From positions 1,116,001-1,180,000 of the forward strand of contig JARUPZ010000025.1 in the NCBI GenBank assembly GCA_031213475.1: DNA of 64,000 bases, in the 5' to 3' direction. Positions 1 through 10,713 of the stretch are shown piece by piece. Made by a program: the position numbers and the translations under genes. The DNA is from Nereocystis luetkeana (Eukaryota; Sar; Phaeophyceae; Laminariales; Laminariaceae). The notes beneath the pieces were generated by a model, which saw nothing but the letters and a program-made list of their open reading frames with translations, did not search any database and was not told the DNA's origin. Position 1 is the stretch's first letter. Every line of letters begins with the position of its first letter.

Positions 1-277
1 CACCGGATGTCAGCTGCGGTTCATCTCGTGCATGCACTGCCGATGACTCTCTTCGCATGTCCGCCCCGTGTGGTAATTCTGGCTCAGGAATGTCGGACCG
101 CGCTGACGCGACTGCCTCCTGCTGCTCTTTTTGTCCCTTTTCTCGTTGTACCTGGAGAAGCTTCGCCTCCGCTTCTTCCCTGGCGAGGTGCACCTCTCTG
201 ATCTTCTGCTGTGCCGATGAGGGAATGGCGTCCCATCCCTCATACTCAGCGGAAAAGTCGTATGTGTAGTATTCCCT
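1..277 (-). CDS. candidate coding exon, runs off the window start
   Basis: Read on the minus strand, one frame stays open for 92 codons from just inside a TAA at 278-280 to the window edge. It has no ATG. An AG directly precedes the open stretch, so it could be an internal exon with the acceptor near 277. The predicted peptide begins with Tyr-Tyr-Thr-Tyr-Asp-Phe, has an acidic aromatic part (Glu-Tyr-Glu-Gly-Trp-Asp) and then a highly charged Glu/Lys/Arg/Gln stretch (AREEAEAKLLQVQREKGQKE) that should form a coiled coil. No family is recognised. Composition and length make it one of the better non-TE coding candidates in the window, but chance is not excluded. Confidence 0.4.
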
Positions 278-284
278 TTAGCGA

Positions 285-1150
285 GAGGTTGACAGTGGTG
301 TCCACCGTATGTCATGTAATGGTGTCAATCGATAGTCATACGTACTTGCTGACCACCGTGTAAGTAGGAATGCAAGAGGGGGCCAACCCCAACCATAGAG
401 CAGGGAAGGAAGGACAGACGCTCATGGTACAGGGTCAGGGCACAGTACGGTTTCAGCCCTCTCTCCGACAAGCCCCCGCAATTAGTATATAGTTGAACAG
501 ACTCCACAGTAGTGCGTATGTTGTTTTTGCCAAAGTCCTTCGGCATATATATACTGTTGAGACCAAAACCAATGTTCGCAATGTGTATCAAACGATTGCT
601 TGCTCGAGCTATTGAGTCCGAGAATTGGCGCCGATACGGCACGTTTCACAATCTGTTGTAGCGGGCAGTGTCGATCAATTTAATCACAAGTCGATTGCCA
701 AGACACCAGCTATTGATAGGCTATTGATAAATTGTTTCTAAACGTATGCTCGCGTACCACATGAATCGATAAACACGTTCCACAGCAGTAGTAGTAGCGT
801 ATCACCCCGATAAAACCTAGTCGAAGCAATACCCGACTCTTAATTTATGGTTCATCGTGCACGCGTTTCACAATCTAAAAAACGTGAATAAGTTTTTCTA
901 TGTATCTCGGCTATTGCCAGAATACCAGCAGTTTTTTTGTTTTTTAAACAATACCAGGTACTAAACATTGGCACATAAATAGGTATCATCAAACGAATAA
1001 ATCTGGGACGTCGATGATAATCATCTCGAGATCCTAGTCTCACGGTGTTTGACCATAATCTACTTGCTTGTTGGTTTTCTGCGGTAAAAACAAAACACAG
1101 CTGGGATGCGAAACATTTTGTTTGTGTATACCATAAATTATGTTGGTTCT
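285..1150 (+). repeat. duplication D, copy 1
   Basis: This segment is repeated in direct orientation at 23693-24639, which directly abuts the right arm of the large palindrome. Shared landmarks include the stretch beginning GCAAGAGGGGGCCAACC near 373, the stretch beginning CGTATGCTCGCGTACCACA near 743, and AATCATCTCGAGATCCTAGT near 1019. The copies are clearly diverged by eye. Copy 1 lacks the MITE seen in copy 2 and keeps the unduplicated TTAA target at 944-947. No convincing protein-coding potential is seen. Confidence 0.8.
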
Positions 1151-2379
1151 TGTTTCATAAATCCACTATATCGCGCGGTTTAAATGCATACGTGGATTTT
1201 CACGCGTTGCAGCGCAGTAGTGTGCTGTGAGGTCAGATGAAAACCGGGGAAACGCTCATTGCACCACGCTACACCCGTCGGCACCGTGAGAATACCGGCG
1301 GGCAAAGACTCCTCAGGCATTTCCACTTTTCCATATTTTGACGGTTACACGTTCCGGTTCGGTTAGGCGTTGTGCGGAAGGAAGTTGAACGTTAATAATT
1401 CATTTTTTTTGGTTATGTGTAGCGGGGGTTTCTTGTTTCGGAAAATTTGCCTCGGGGCGGGGGGTTAGGTGCCACAGCCACGGTGCACTGAACGGTTGCA
1501 AAAATCCTCGCCGTGACAAGATATGCTCCTTTAGGTTATAACCCGGACCCAGCACGAGCACTGCCCTCAACGCAACCGGCAACCAACAGCACCGGTCTTC
1601 ATCGTCGCTGAGGACAAAACTCGTGTCTTTGTCTGGTGCACAGAGGAGCTGGTGGCTGTCGGGACTAGGTTTGCTAAACATGCCCGACATTTCCCTGTCT
1701 CCGCGTAGGATTTAGTGTTTAGTGTCGTCAACACCCCCCCCCCCCCCCGCCCCCAAACGCGTTAAACCATTTCCGCCTACTATGGTGCGAGTGATGGGAC
1801 ATACCGAGTTTTGCGTGATCACCCAGGCAAATTCGTACGACTCACGAGGTGACGTACAGTACGTTCATCAGTTAGTTTTCGATGCGCTTAGTCCCGTCGG
1901 GTACTTCCTGTAGAGAACCTAGACCAGGGAGGGACAAGGAGAGCCCTTTGTAGCGAGTACGGTTTAGGGGCATCTAACAATACAAAGCAGACCAGCAATC
2001 GTGAGTGAAACGATTTTCAACACATTGATTGGCGAAATTACAGATAGGACCCAATCATAACATGGTGTCGACCGGAATGCAAGGTGACCCCCGGACAAAG
2101 CGTGGTCGGGGTATGCATGCAGCGCACATCTGATAAGCGTAGCTATATTTTCAAGTGACAAATTACCTACTCCAGTAACTACAGCAGTCGGTTCAGCAGT
2201 TTTTCTTTCAAGTATTATTGTAGGTAATGGCTTGGTAGGTGGTCCGCGTACCTATCAATATCAACTTCGTGGGCTCAAGTTTGACTGAGTGCATGCTCGT
2301 GTGGGCTTTTTCTGGCAGAAAAAGTGATCAGCGAAAAGCGCGAGAGAATGTGTTAGCTACATTCGATGAAGATCGACGA
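1151..2379. other. no gene recognised; 15-base C run
   Basis: Only short, incoherent reading frames are seen. An uninterrupted run of 15 C lies at 1734-1748. Confidence 0.5.
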
Positions 2380-2760
2380 GCAGTGGGAATGACGAACCCT
2401 ATGCGCGCCTAACAAGGCACGTACCAGGGGGAGGAAGGGTAGACACCTGTGACCACCACTCATCCAGAAGCTCGTTGAGGGTATCACCTCCGACGATTTA
2501 GGCTGGAAAGTACAAGTAAAGTGAGGATTAGGAGCATGTCATGTAGCAGCTATGTGCGGCTTCGAAAGTTGCCGACTCGCGATGTGCTTGTTGTTGACAT
2601 ATCATGCACACCACACCACAGTGACCAAAATCAAGGGCAGCAACCGTGCCCCTCCCTTGTCTGCTACTTCCCAAGCAGGTATTGCGCGAAGGACTAATCG
2701 CTCGTGTTAAGAGGCGGTATTGGAGTTATGTCGGCGTTCTGGGACATCTGCTGCTGCCAC
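2380..2760 (+). repeat. duplication F, copy 1 (decayed coding-like)
   Basis: Two blocks match the region near 50.2-50.9 kb in the same order. At 2380-2520 the sequence around GACGAGCAGTGGGAATGA and the later GGCTGGAAAGTACAAGTAAAG resembles 50188-50340. At 2677-2740 the sequence around CAGGTATTGCGCGAAGG resembles 50795-50850. Translated pieces are conserved between copies (LIQKLVEGITSDDLGWKVQV here, LVQKIAEGKTAYELGWKVKV there), so the source was probably coding. The frame is broken here, by a TGA before the shared C-terminal segment. The family is unknown. Confidence 0.5.
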
Positions 2761-3983
2761 TGCTTCTGTTCGTTGTTTGTTGTTTTTCCCGGCATAAAAG
2801 CGCACACCTCACTTGAAAGGGTATGACTTAGCGATAGATACAATGGGGGGTGGTTATGTACGCGGTTGTCAACGACCAAGATTGCCCGTAATTTCGGGAG
2901 ACAGAGCGGAAACATTAAACTGGAAGATATATTTTGGTAGTCCTAACGCCCGAACTACAACGCCCTGCAGAGTAGGTCGAAGTTCCGTTTCATAACGTGT
3001 CACTCGTCGAGGTTCGCGCTTTAGCAATGAGCACCTCGCGTCACAATCAAGGTTTAAGCGATTCTGGTTGTGGTGTGCACGAGCTTTATGCGGCGTTGCC
3101 AGTTCTCCCCCTCTAAATGTGTCTAGGTGTATTTCACATAGACGGCTCTTTTCCGTCCGAGTTAGTTCCTTCTGCCGGTGGTCGGACCCCTGTTCGTGAT
3201 CCAGTCTATGTTATCGCGACGTTGACGTGCCATAAAACTGTGCCTCTTTTCAACGTTTTTTTCGTTGGGAAACATTGTCCAGAACGTTGCAATGGCCTCC
3301 CCTCTGTCAGCGGTTTCGTTTGAGACGCCGAGATATCAGTTAGTGAAGTTCAGTGCTTGCGAGAATCCCACCCTTCACAATATGCCCCTGTCTTTGGCTC
3401 TACCCCCGGCAGTTTTGTTTTCTCGTCTCTGGCTATATTGATATCGGTTGGTCGACAGCCATCTCTGGCATTTGGTTGAAGCTGTACCTGGCGACACTTG
3501 GCCGGAACTCTGGTTATCAATGCACAATGCGTCGACGCCTCAGGATACTACACTCTATGAATATATAACACTGAAGGTTTGAGTCTCTTTTCAAATGTGT
3601 TTTGTAAGTTGGTGGCGGGGTATCGGTTGTATCGCTTCCGCCAACCCAAGCAGTCGTGGGTGTGTCGGCTCCGTGGTGCTTTGATTTCGGTGGTTTGGTA
3701 CAGAGATCAAACAAAACACGAAAGGCCACTTGCAGCGGCCGGCACAGACCGACCCGGCCCGAGCGTGTTCAATCCCGGTGCAAGCTGTATACGAAGGAGA
3801 GTTTCTCTGGTTGAGAACGAGTACAAGATCATCATTCATTTAATGATGACGAACAGCGGTGTAGTCGCACGTATCGAAGACGGGAGCATACGCCGCGGCG
3901 AGCCCTTTATTTGTGTTCACTAATTATCTTGACTCACGCAGGCGTTGAGAGGGGTAGGGCACAAGGGGACAACGGAGATGCTT
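2761..3983. other. no gene recognised
   Basis: Short overlapping frames occur on both strands with no consistent coding signal, repeat or RNA gene. Confidence 0.4.
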
Positions 3984-4019
3984 CGCATCTCGCCTCGCAT
4001 CTCGCCTCGCATCTCGCCT
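3984..4019 (+). repeat. 12-bp tandem repeat, three copies
   Basis: The unit CGCATCTCGCCT occurs three times head to tail. In one frame it encodes Ser-His-Leu-Ala repeats, but no gene is supported around it. Confidence 0.9.
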
Positions 4020-4067
4020 GCACTCTGTCGTCGCGGGAGGATCTGGCCAGATCGATTGCATTGCTGT

Positions 4068-4111
4068 CTTCCATTTTACGCACAACACTCTTCCATTTTA
4101 CGCACAACACC
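4068..4111 (+). repeat. 22-bp tandem duplication
   Basis: Two adjacent copies of a unit starting CTTCCATTTTACGCACAACA lie at 4068-4089 and 4090-4111. They differ only at the last base. Confidence 0.9.
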
Positions 4112-4330
4112 GTTTGTGTCAGGCGTCATGCTGGGGTACTGACTCGGAGAGTCAAGCCCGTCCATGGTTTCACATTCGGGCAATACAACCAACAGGACAG
4201 ATGGTGTTCAATACTGGTGACCAGGCGGGAAGGTTCCTTAAATACTACGTTTGGGAAGCGTTGTCACATCGTTTGGCCTGTGTGGAGGCTGATATATCAT
4301 GGTGGCTTGCACGTTCACAACGGATCGTCT

Positions 4331-4642
4331 TTAAAGGAAGGTTGCACGGTACGTAAGTCGACGCTGCGGCCGTGGGACGAGGTTGTTTGACCCGTGATAG
4401 AGACGGAAGTGTTGAAATGTTTTCATGTCGTACCATCGATATATGTACTCGGAAAAAATGTTTGATGTGTCTTCCGGTTTGCCGACGCAATGCCCACCCG
4501 CCGTTTTGACATTTTCACATTGCGGCCGTGGCGTTTGACGTGGCTGGCCGTTCTTCCACCGATCGCCCTGCCTCCCGCTCACGCCAATTTGATACGTCAT
4601 GGGTGCTGACATAGTGTTCACATCGCGCTCGTATTGCACCAT
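4331..4642 (-). CDS. candidate ORF/exon of unknown function
   Basis: A 103-codon frame starts with ATG at 4642. The peptide is basic and hydrophilic, with one close pair of Cys residues (Gln-Cys-Glu-Asn-Val and, 11 residues on, His-Cys-Val-Gly). It lies on the same strand as the candidates at 5744-6004, 6119-6517 and 6673-6894, so all four could be exons or broken parts of one minus-strand gene about 2.6 kb long. No domain is recognised and the intron borders are not resolved. Confidence 0.2.
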   Translation of the reverse strand: MVQYERDVNTMSAPMTYQIGVSGRQGDRWKNGQPRQTPRPQCENVKTAGGHCVGKPEDTSNIFSEYIYRWYDMKTFQHFRLYHGSNNLVPRPQRRLTYRATFL

Positions 4643-5743
4643 CCGAGACGTAATATATTTCGTCTGCTTCCATGTACGCTTACGGTCATTCTTATCGGAG
4701 AGTTTTTTTACAATTTTTCGACATTTTTTGTTTCGCGTAATTTTTCAATCTTCCATATTTTCCTGTTTTCCTTCCCCCCAAATATTGGAATGTTAACGAA
4801 CTTGTTTTTTTTTTGTTGTGGAGAATTTCACGAATAGTGACAGAACGCCTCCGTATATTGATACATATCTCCTATTATGCCAAAGGTTTGGAAATTATGG
4901 AAAGAAACGCTCTCCGAAAAGAAGAAACCTTTAGTCTCTCCCTCGCATGGTAACCGCCGGGGTGATGTATCTACAGCTGCAGCGTGAGTTACTTGACTTG
5001 CGTTTCTGTTAGCGACTGGTTTGCAAATTTCTCATGTCTAAGGATCGCAGCGTGGTCTATACCGTTGCTGTCGTCTTAGATCTCGTCTCGGTTCGTGGGC
5101 TATCGTAGGCACTCGCACAAGCAACGTAGGTACAAGTATTGCTGCTGTCAAGGTCAAGCAACAATCAGTCTGGCTGGGAATAGTACCCTCCCTTCATTTC
5201 ATGAGGGCCCACGTCGATGCACCGCCGTGAGAGGAATACATGAACACATACAGATCGTACGCCCTCGAGTAGAACTGTTTTTGCCGTTTTATTTTCACCC
5301 TCGGCACGTGCTGGAACAAGGTCATCGACAAAGTCATACCACACGACGTAGTATACTGGCGTAGCTCAAACAACCGTAGGCGCAATTAATTGCATTTCTG
5401 TTGAGGGGTGACGTTACGGCTCACTAGCGCATTTGCTTCGCAGTGCGCTGTGTCACCGTTTTAGTCCGGGTCAATCGCCCATAATCATTCGCGGTGTCTT
5501 TCCTCCCGTCGACCTGTGGTGGTTTGATCTAAGTAGACACCGTTCTGTCGATTGTAAGATAGCTCGGTCTTCTCTGTCAGACTCGCAACCTATGTGTTCG
5601 GACGGAATTTCTCTCGGCACTCACTGTTGACAAAACCCGTGGTATGTTGATGCTTTGTGGCATATTATTTAAAACAAATCGCTTTGCGCTCTCTTTTATT
5701 CTTGTTTTTTTGCGACCGCTCAAAACGTTTTATGGCTTTCTGT

Positions 5744-6004
5744 TCACGCCCAATCCCCGGGTTCGCTTTCCTTACCCTTCCGGTTGACCGGCTCGTTTAA
5801 TGAGACGAGCTTTCTCCTGCCTCCTTTGCCGTCTCCGAGTGTTACCTCAAGCAACTCGGAACACTCATCTATGAGGTGTATCACACCGTAGTACGTATAT
5901 AACACCACCTTCGACGGTACGCCACCCGGGTGGTACACACATTTTGATTGCCAGGTGATCCCCTTAGATAGCAATCGAGGTACGCTGTAAACCGCGCTTC
6001 CCTA
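5744..6004 (-). CDS. candidate 3' exon of unknown function
   Basis: A stop-free minus-strand frame of about 87 codons ends at a TGA at 5744. It has no ATG near its upstream end, where a TAG precedes it, so it would need a splice or a frame change. The peptide mixes a beta-rich part (VYHPGGVPSKVVLYTYYGVI) with a Lys/Arg/Glu-rich tail ending GKESEPGDWA. An overlapping frame just upstream (ATG near 6054, MASVFEPGTYHMYVGYTVGK) is also coding-like and would join only through a frame change. No family is recognised. Confidence 0.3.
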
Positions 6005-6118
6005 CGGTATACCCCACATACATGTGATATGTTCCAGGCTCGAACACCGATGCCATTCGGGGTGCTTTAAGATTCGCCATATATATAGTAGTGTATCTGG
6101 AGCAGCAGTGTTCGAAAC

Positions 6119-6517
6119 TTAGGACGCAACGCGTGACAGTCTTGTTTGTGTGACCTCTACAATGGACACTGGGTTTATCGCAACGAAAACCTGGTTACGT
6201 TTCCGACAGAGCGAAACGCCCCGACCTAAAATCTCGATTACGTACGAGACCAAACGCCACGCGAAGCATCCCGGGTCGTCTCGGTCGGGATTATGTCCCG
6301 AGGTATTGCACATGGAACATTTCATACGCAACCCTCTTTTCTCAATTACACTGGTAATGTCGCTCACACTTTCTATAGGCTTGCTTATATCGAACTTATC
6401 ATTCTGACGGTAGCCTACAAGGTGAACCCGTCTGAAATATGCGGTATCTCCGCGTCTACAAAAACTCAAGACGGGAACGGGCGTTGCGTGAGGACCGTTT
6501 TGAATTGTTTCTTTCAT
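6119..6517 (-). CDS. candidate ORF with a zinc-knuckle-like motif
   Basis: A 132-codon frame starts with ATG at 6517 and ends with TAA. Near residues 65-85 it contains Cys-Ser-Met-Cys-Asn-Thr-Ser-Gly-His-Asn followed by a Cys eight residues after the His. This CX2CX4HX8C pattern resembles zinc knuckles of transposases and gag-like proteins, although the last spacing is longer than the classic CX2CX4HX4C. The C-terminal half is basic and hydrophobic (ILGRGVSLCRKRNQVFVAIN). It lies between same-strand candidates at 6673-6894 and 5744-6004. A decayed transposon protein is one possibility. Confidence 0.3.
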   Translation of the reverse strand: MKETIQNGPHATPVPVLSFCRRGDTAYFRRVHLVGYRQNDKFDISKPIESVSDITSVIEKRGLRMKCSMCNTSGHNPDRDDPGCFAWRLVSYVIEILGRGVSLCRKRNQVFVAINPVSIVEVTQTRLSRVAS

Positions 6518-6672
6518 TGAACGTCAGGGCAGGCAACGCAGGTCGGGGTGGACGCGAGGGAGGAAATGCGTGTTTAAAGGTCTCGTCACGGCGAGCTCGT
6601 TCACTGAAAACCTTGTCAAATTATGTGATACATGTAACTCCAGTTAGCCGTAGGCAACAATGGGTCTAGGAC

Positions 6673-6894
6673 CTAGACTTGTAACCCCCACGACGGAAGG
6701 GTGGTACTTGTACACTTATTGGACCGAACTTTGGCACGCTGTGCTCGGCTGTGCCCATCGTGAGACAACACGTCTTGCATAAGACGTTGCCAGCTCTTCC
6801 GACCCACACCCCGAACGAAACAAACCGTGCCGAAACGGCTAACTAACGCTAAATACACGCTGTCACGGATTGGACAACCTCCTGCAAGAGACAT
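6673..6894 (-). CDS. candidate first exon/ORF of unknown function
   Basis: A 73-codon minus-strand frame with ATG at 6894. The N-terminus is small and hydrophobic (MSLAGGCPIRDSVYLALVSR) and the C-terminal part is Arg/Lys/Ser-rich. It is the most upstream of four same-strand candidates between 4.3 and 6.9 kb. No motif is recognised. Confidence 0.2.
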   Translation of the reverse strand: MSLAGGCPIRDSVYLALVSRFGTVCFVRGVGRKSWQRLMQDVLSHDGHSRAQRAKVRSNKCTSTTLPSWGLQV

Positions 6895-7924
6895 ATCCGC
6901 TGAGATTGCAAATCATATGTGCCTGATGGCTGACACTAACCTTTGGTCATAGATATTGCGACTTCTCCACTTCGGAGGTGTTGACTCCTCATACACTCTT
7001 AACGCGTTCGAAACAGGAAATATTATGATCAGAGCATAGCGACATGCCTACACGGTTAAACGTTTGGCGGGACATGTTTAACATTATCATTATCTTTGGG
7101 AATATTGCCTTTATGCTATGTCGTTTAAACGTACAAGCGACAATTCCTTTTTACCCGGCTAGACTAGGCAGAGCGTGTAGTCGCACCACGAGCACTCGTA
7201 CCTTTATTCGCGCCCCGCACGTGTCGTTTTGCTCGTCCCGCTGCGATTCAAACGCATCCCGAAGATCTTAACCTGCTCCGTGTGGCCGATGTCATAATCG
7301 TCAGAGTTTTTCAACGTTAGTTTACACTGAGATCAACCGGCTGGTCTGTAATCGTTACTTTGCCCAATCTCGAGAAGGGATGACAGGGGAGCGTGAGGGA
7401 GTTTGCGAATCCCGTAAGCCAGGTATGTCAGCAGACAACCCAAAGATGAGGAGCAGATGGATGCGCCCAAGACCCGAACCTGGTCCGCGTGCAGAATATA
7501 GTGGATTGCCAGGCGTCCGACCGTAACCGAACGCCAAGTATTTCATGACTACGTAACTCGATCACAAGAAAGGACCGCAGAGGGCGAGCGAGTTCGCAGA
7601 TTCCGTAAGCCAAGATGTCGGCGGACCAACCAATAAACGGATGTAAGAGGTGCAGGGGGGTGCACGCAGGAGCCAAACCTCAATCAGGTATCTGCCCGCC
7701 ACGACATCCGAAGCACACTAGAGAAAAAACCCGACCTTTAATAGACGATCACCCCAACCTTGAAAACAAACAAACAAGATTCGAAGGGAGGTCCAACGCT
7801 CCGGCAGAGGCGACAAAACGCGCTGTCATAGAGTACTCAACTGGCACACAGTTGCATCTGTTGCACACGACGCCCTAGTTAGCGACGAGGAAACAATCCT
7901 AAAGACGTCTATCAAGCGTGGCCT

Positions 7925-7975
7925 CCCCCATGACACTGGGTGCGGAGCGTGCCCACCCCCATGACATTGGGTGCG
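7925..7975 (+). repeat. 20-bp direct repeat, doubled only in the left arm
   Basis: CCCCCATGACAYTGGGTGCG occurs at 7925-7944 and 7956-7975. The right arm has a single copy (about 41525-41550), so the unit was duplicated or lost in one arm after the arms arose. Confidence 0.8.
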
Positions 7976-8084
7976 CTTTTGATGACGACGCACTGCGCAC
8001 AGTATCAGCACGCCAACGCCACGGGTGACTTAGGCTCCAAGATAATAAATATTACACCCGGCAGGGCTCGAAGCCTGTGATTAG

Positions 8085-8501
8085 CTCAACGCCGGTTTGG
8101 ATTCCAAACCTTCGCTCCACTGTCCTTGCCGTATCTATGACGGCAGACATTATCCACCTTCCACCAGATCATTCTCAAATAATATACTGTCGAATCAGCA
8201 CCCGACACTGGTCCCACGTTGCTCTCGGCTTGAACCTGCTGCTGTTAGGCAAGATCTAAGTCGACATGATGAACAAACCCAACCTCACCAGCTCCAGCAG
8301 ACCCATTCCATCGACGATATACGTCTCGCGCATCACGTCAGTGCGCTTTCAACATTAGCCCTTAGCGCAATACCTGTGATAGATACGCGGGGAGTTAGAG
8401 TGACACTGTTTGTTGGTGCAGTTAGTGTCGCCGTGCTGCTGATGGTGTGGATTATGTGGAGGATAGTCGACAAAGGCGATTACCCGGCTGGTACAACGTA
8501 A
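8085..8501 (+). CDS. candidate C-terminal exon of a one-pass membrane protein (left arm)
   Basis: A frame opens after a TAG at 8082-8084 and runs 138 codons to a TAA. There is no early ATG, but AG at 8083-8084 could be a splice acceptor. The peptide is Gln/His/Ser-rich and ends with one strong hydrophobic helix (VTLFVGAVSVAVLLMVWIMW) followed by a short polar tail. The right arm keeps the same frame without indels at 41007-41423, with about ten amino-acid changes. Because the arms are nearly identical here, frame preservation is only weak support. Confidence 0.3.
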   Translation, partial: LNAGLDSKPSLHCPCRIYDGRHYPPSTRSFSNNILSNQHPTLVPRCSRLEPAAVRQDLSRHDEQTQPHQLQQTHSIDDIRLAHHVSALSTLALSAIPVIDTRGVRVTLFVGAVSVAVLLMVWIMWRIVDKGDYPAGTT

Positions 8502-8880
8502 ATCCGGCCACAGCCGCTGCATGAACTGCCAAACGCTTTGCGTATCTACGCTGCAAGTCCTTGCGTGGGTGTTGTGCACTACTCTGTAGAGGCTGTACGC
8601 TATGGTGCACGATGTTCGTTTGTTTCGATCGTTCTTTGTTCTTTTGGCTAGTTGTCTCATCTACAACATACAGGCGTAACCCTTCTGGCATTTTTTTGTG
8701 TCTGTCGTATATCAACCATCTGGGGTGTCTTCCCATGGCTCTCAGTTTCCCCGCCTTGATACGGTACGTCCAAGGCGGAAAATACACCGCAGTACTAGGA
8801 GAAGGATTGGCAAACCCACAACAACAGCCAACACGTGGATCGGCCTTTGCTCAATGCAAGGGAAACAAAGATGACGTCGG

Positions 8881-9108
8881 ATGGTGGGTTCGACCGCGTG
8901 GTTGACGATGTACTTGTTCGGTCTATACGCAAATTCCTACGCAGAGGACAGTTGCACGTCTGGCATATTGTCTCAACATGCTGCCATCGACCAGCGAGCG
9001 CCAGAACAAGATACTATACGCCTGCGTAGCGCGCAGCTAGCTGTGAAATCTACCGGTTCCGGCCTCGATCATCCTCGAGACTGGTCGCGCTTGCGGTCGG
9101 GGCTGTAA
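8881..9108 (+). CDS. candidate small secreted protein (left arm)
   Basis: A 75-codon ATG frame whose first 21 residues look like a signal peptide: Met, a hydrophobic core (AWLTMYLFGLYA) and Ser-Tyr-Ala before Glu-Asp-Ser-Cys. The right arm has the same frame at 40401-40628 with two amino-acid changes. An alternative frame overlaps (8835-9029). Neither is proved. Confidence 0.22.
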   Translation: MVGSTAWLTMYLFGLYANSYAEDSCTSGILSQHAAIDQRAPEQDTIRLRSAQLAVKSTGSGLDHPRDWSRLRSGL

Positions 9109-9529
9109 TGTTGAGTCTATTGCTCGGGTTTAGTTGGCACACGTGGTAAGGCAGGGAAAACACCAATTAACTACGCAGCTCCTTGCACTTGGAGCACTGG
9201 CACGGTAAGGTTGGTTCCTTAAATTCAGAGTCCCACACATGAGGAGCTCGTACTTCGGAGACTATTGCTCATGTAACCAGACCAACTTCTCTATGCACTC
9301 TTGCTCAAACCTCACAGTATAAGTATTTCACTTTCAGATAGTTTCGCACCCAAGGAGCTGAACCGGTCAGACGATTCTGAGCCAATCTGTGTAACGCCAT
9401 ACCATGGGTTAACCAACCGCGGAATACGTGTAGGAGGGGATCTACTTGTCCTCCGAAATAAATTCATCGGATGCGGAACCTCTCTCTATAGCAGCTACTC
9501 TATGTATGACTGGGAGTTCTACTGAAACA

Positions 9530-10440
9530 CGAAGTGGCAGAGGGAAGGTCTGAAGATAGGAAGTCCCGCCGGGCACAACTGGTAGGGGTCAAAACGAGAC
9601 TTCCCGTTGAAAACGAGAATATTCTTGTGGATTACTTTCAAGCAGCGTTGGAGATGGAGATTGAAATGTCTATCCGAAATTGCGATCGCTGTTACTTTCA
9701 CAAGTGATTCAGATCGGGCTTCATTTACGCGAGTTTTAGGTCTGGGGTCGCGATCGCGACCTTGCGCCTATTTCTTTCCGCGGCACACAGAAACCAAGGT
9801 ACACACATCCTTAGTCGCCGGTGGTACCTCATATTTCAAATATACGTATACGCATTGAAGAGCACAGTCTGATCCTACCTCCTGTTGTATACGCCCAATG
9901 CCGCTTCAGCATTGTACACACCGCCACCATCACACCGGATCCATGGTTACTATTGATTGTGAATACATATACGTCAAGTATACCTACATGCATCTGATCC
10001 TCTGTTTTATTTACCTACCTCGGTAGGCTTCAATGGATATGTACGAAACACCGGCGTAGACCTTAATGTACTTATAATGCGTCGGGCTGTGAGCTCACTC
10101 TGACTATAAACATAATAACTATCTCAGCAGGAAGTACTCGTGTTTTTTCTTGATTTTTTCACAATATCGCCACACATCACACATACAGACAAACTTAAAA
10201 TCAACCCATGTCAGCATGGTAACGCCACACGTTCTCTTCGGCACCATCCGAAACCGCAGATGTCGGGCAGAGCAATTCTCTAATACAGTACGTGTATTAC
10301 TAATGGTTTGGTTAATAAACTTGCAACACGTTTCGAAAAGACAAATATAAACGGTTTTGTCGCGATCGACACGTCTGGGGATGTCAAGATAGCGCCAAGA
10401 ACTCAACCAATATATGGATGGACACCAGAACACCACTGGG
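9530..10440 (+). other. left-arm-specific 0.9 kb, replaced by a LINE in the right arm
   Basis: The arms match up to about 9530 (right 39998) and resume at about 10440 (right 35470). Between these points the left arm has about 910 bp with no counterpart, while the right arm has the LINE. No coding signal, terminal repeats or poly(A) tail are seen here. It is either original arm sequence lost from the right arm, or an unidentified insertion. Confidence 0.6.
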
Positions 10441-10607
10441 ACCTAAGGGCAAAAGCGGCATAAATCCCTGATTTTTTACATGAGGACAGATACCAGGTAT
10501 AATAGCACCACGAAGAAGGTTGATGGCCCAACTTATTTGTAGATCACACAACACAGGATAGCTTAGCGACTGGCGAAGGGGGTCTTTCCCTCATTTTCAC
10601 ACTTGGA

Positions 10608-10713
10608 TTGCGGGGGACCATAGTTAATAGGACCTATGGTAAACATACAAAACCTATATATTTGACCGTTTTTATCATCAAGAATTGGTCCTATTAACTA
10701 TGGCCCCTCGTAA
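10608..10713 (+). mobile_element. MITE family A, copy 1
   Basis: This is a 106-bp element with terminal inverted repeats of about 27 bp: TTGCGGGGGACCATAGTTAA at the left, complement of the same at the right. The core includes ACCTATATATTTGACC. The right flank is TA, but the left flank is not TA here. The corresponding place in the right arm (about 35295-35306) shows only a short G-rich stretch like the element's first 12 bases, then unrelated sequence. Confidence 0.85.
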
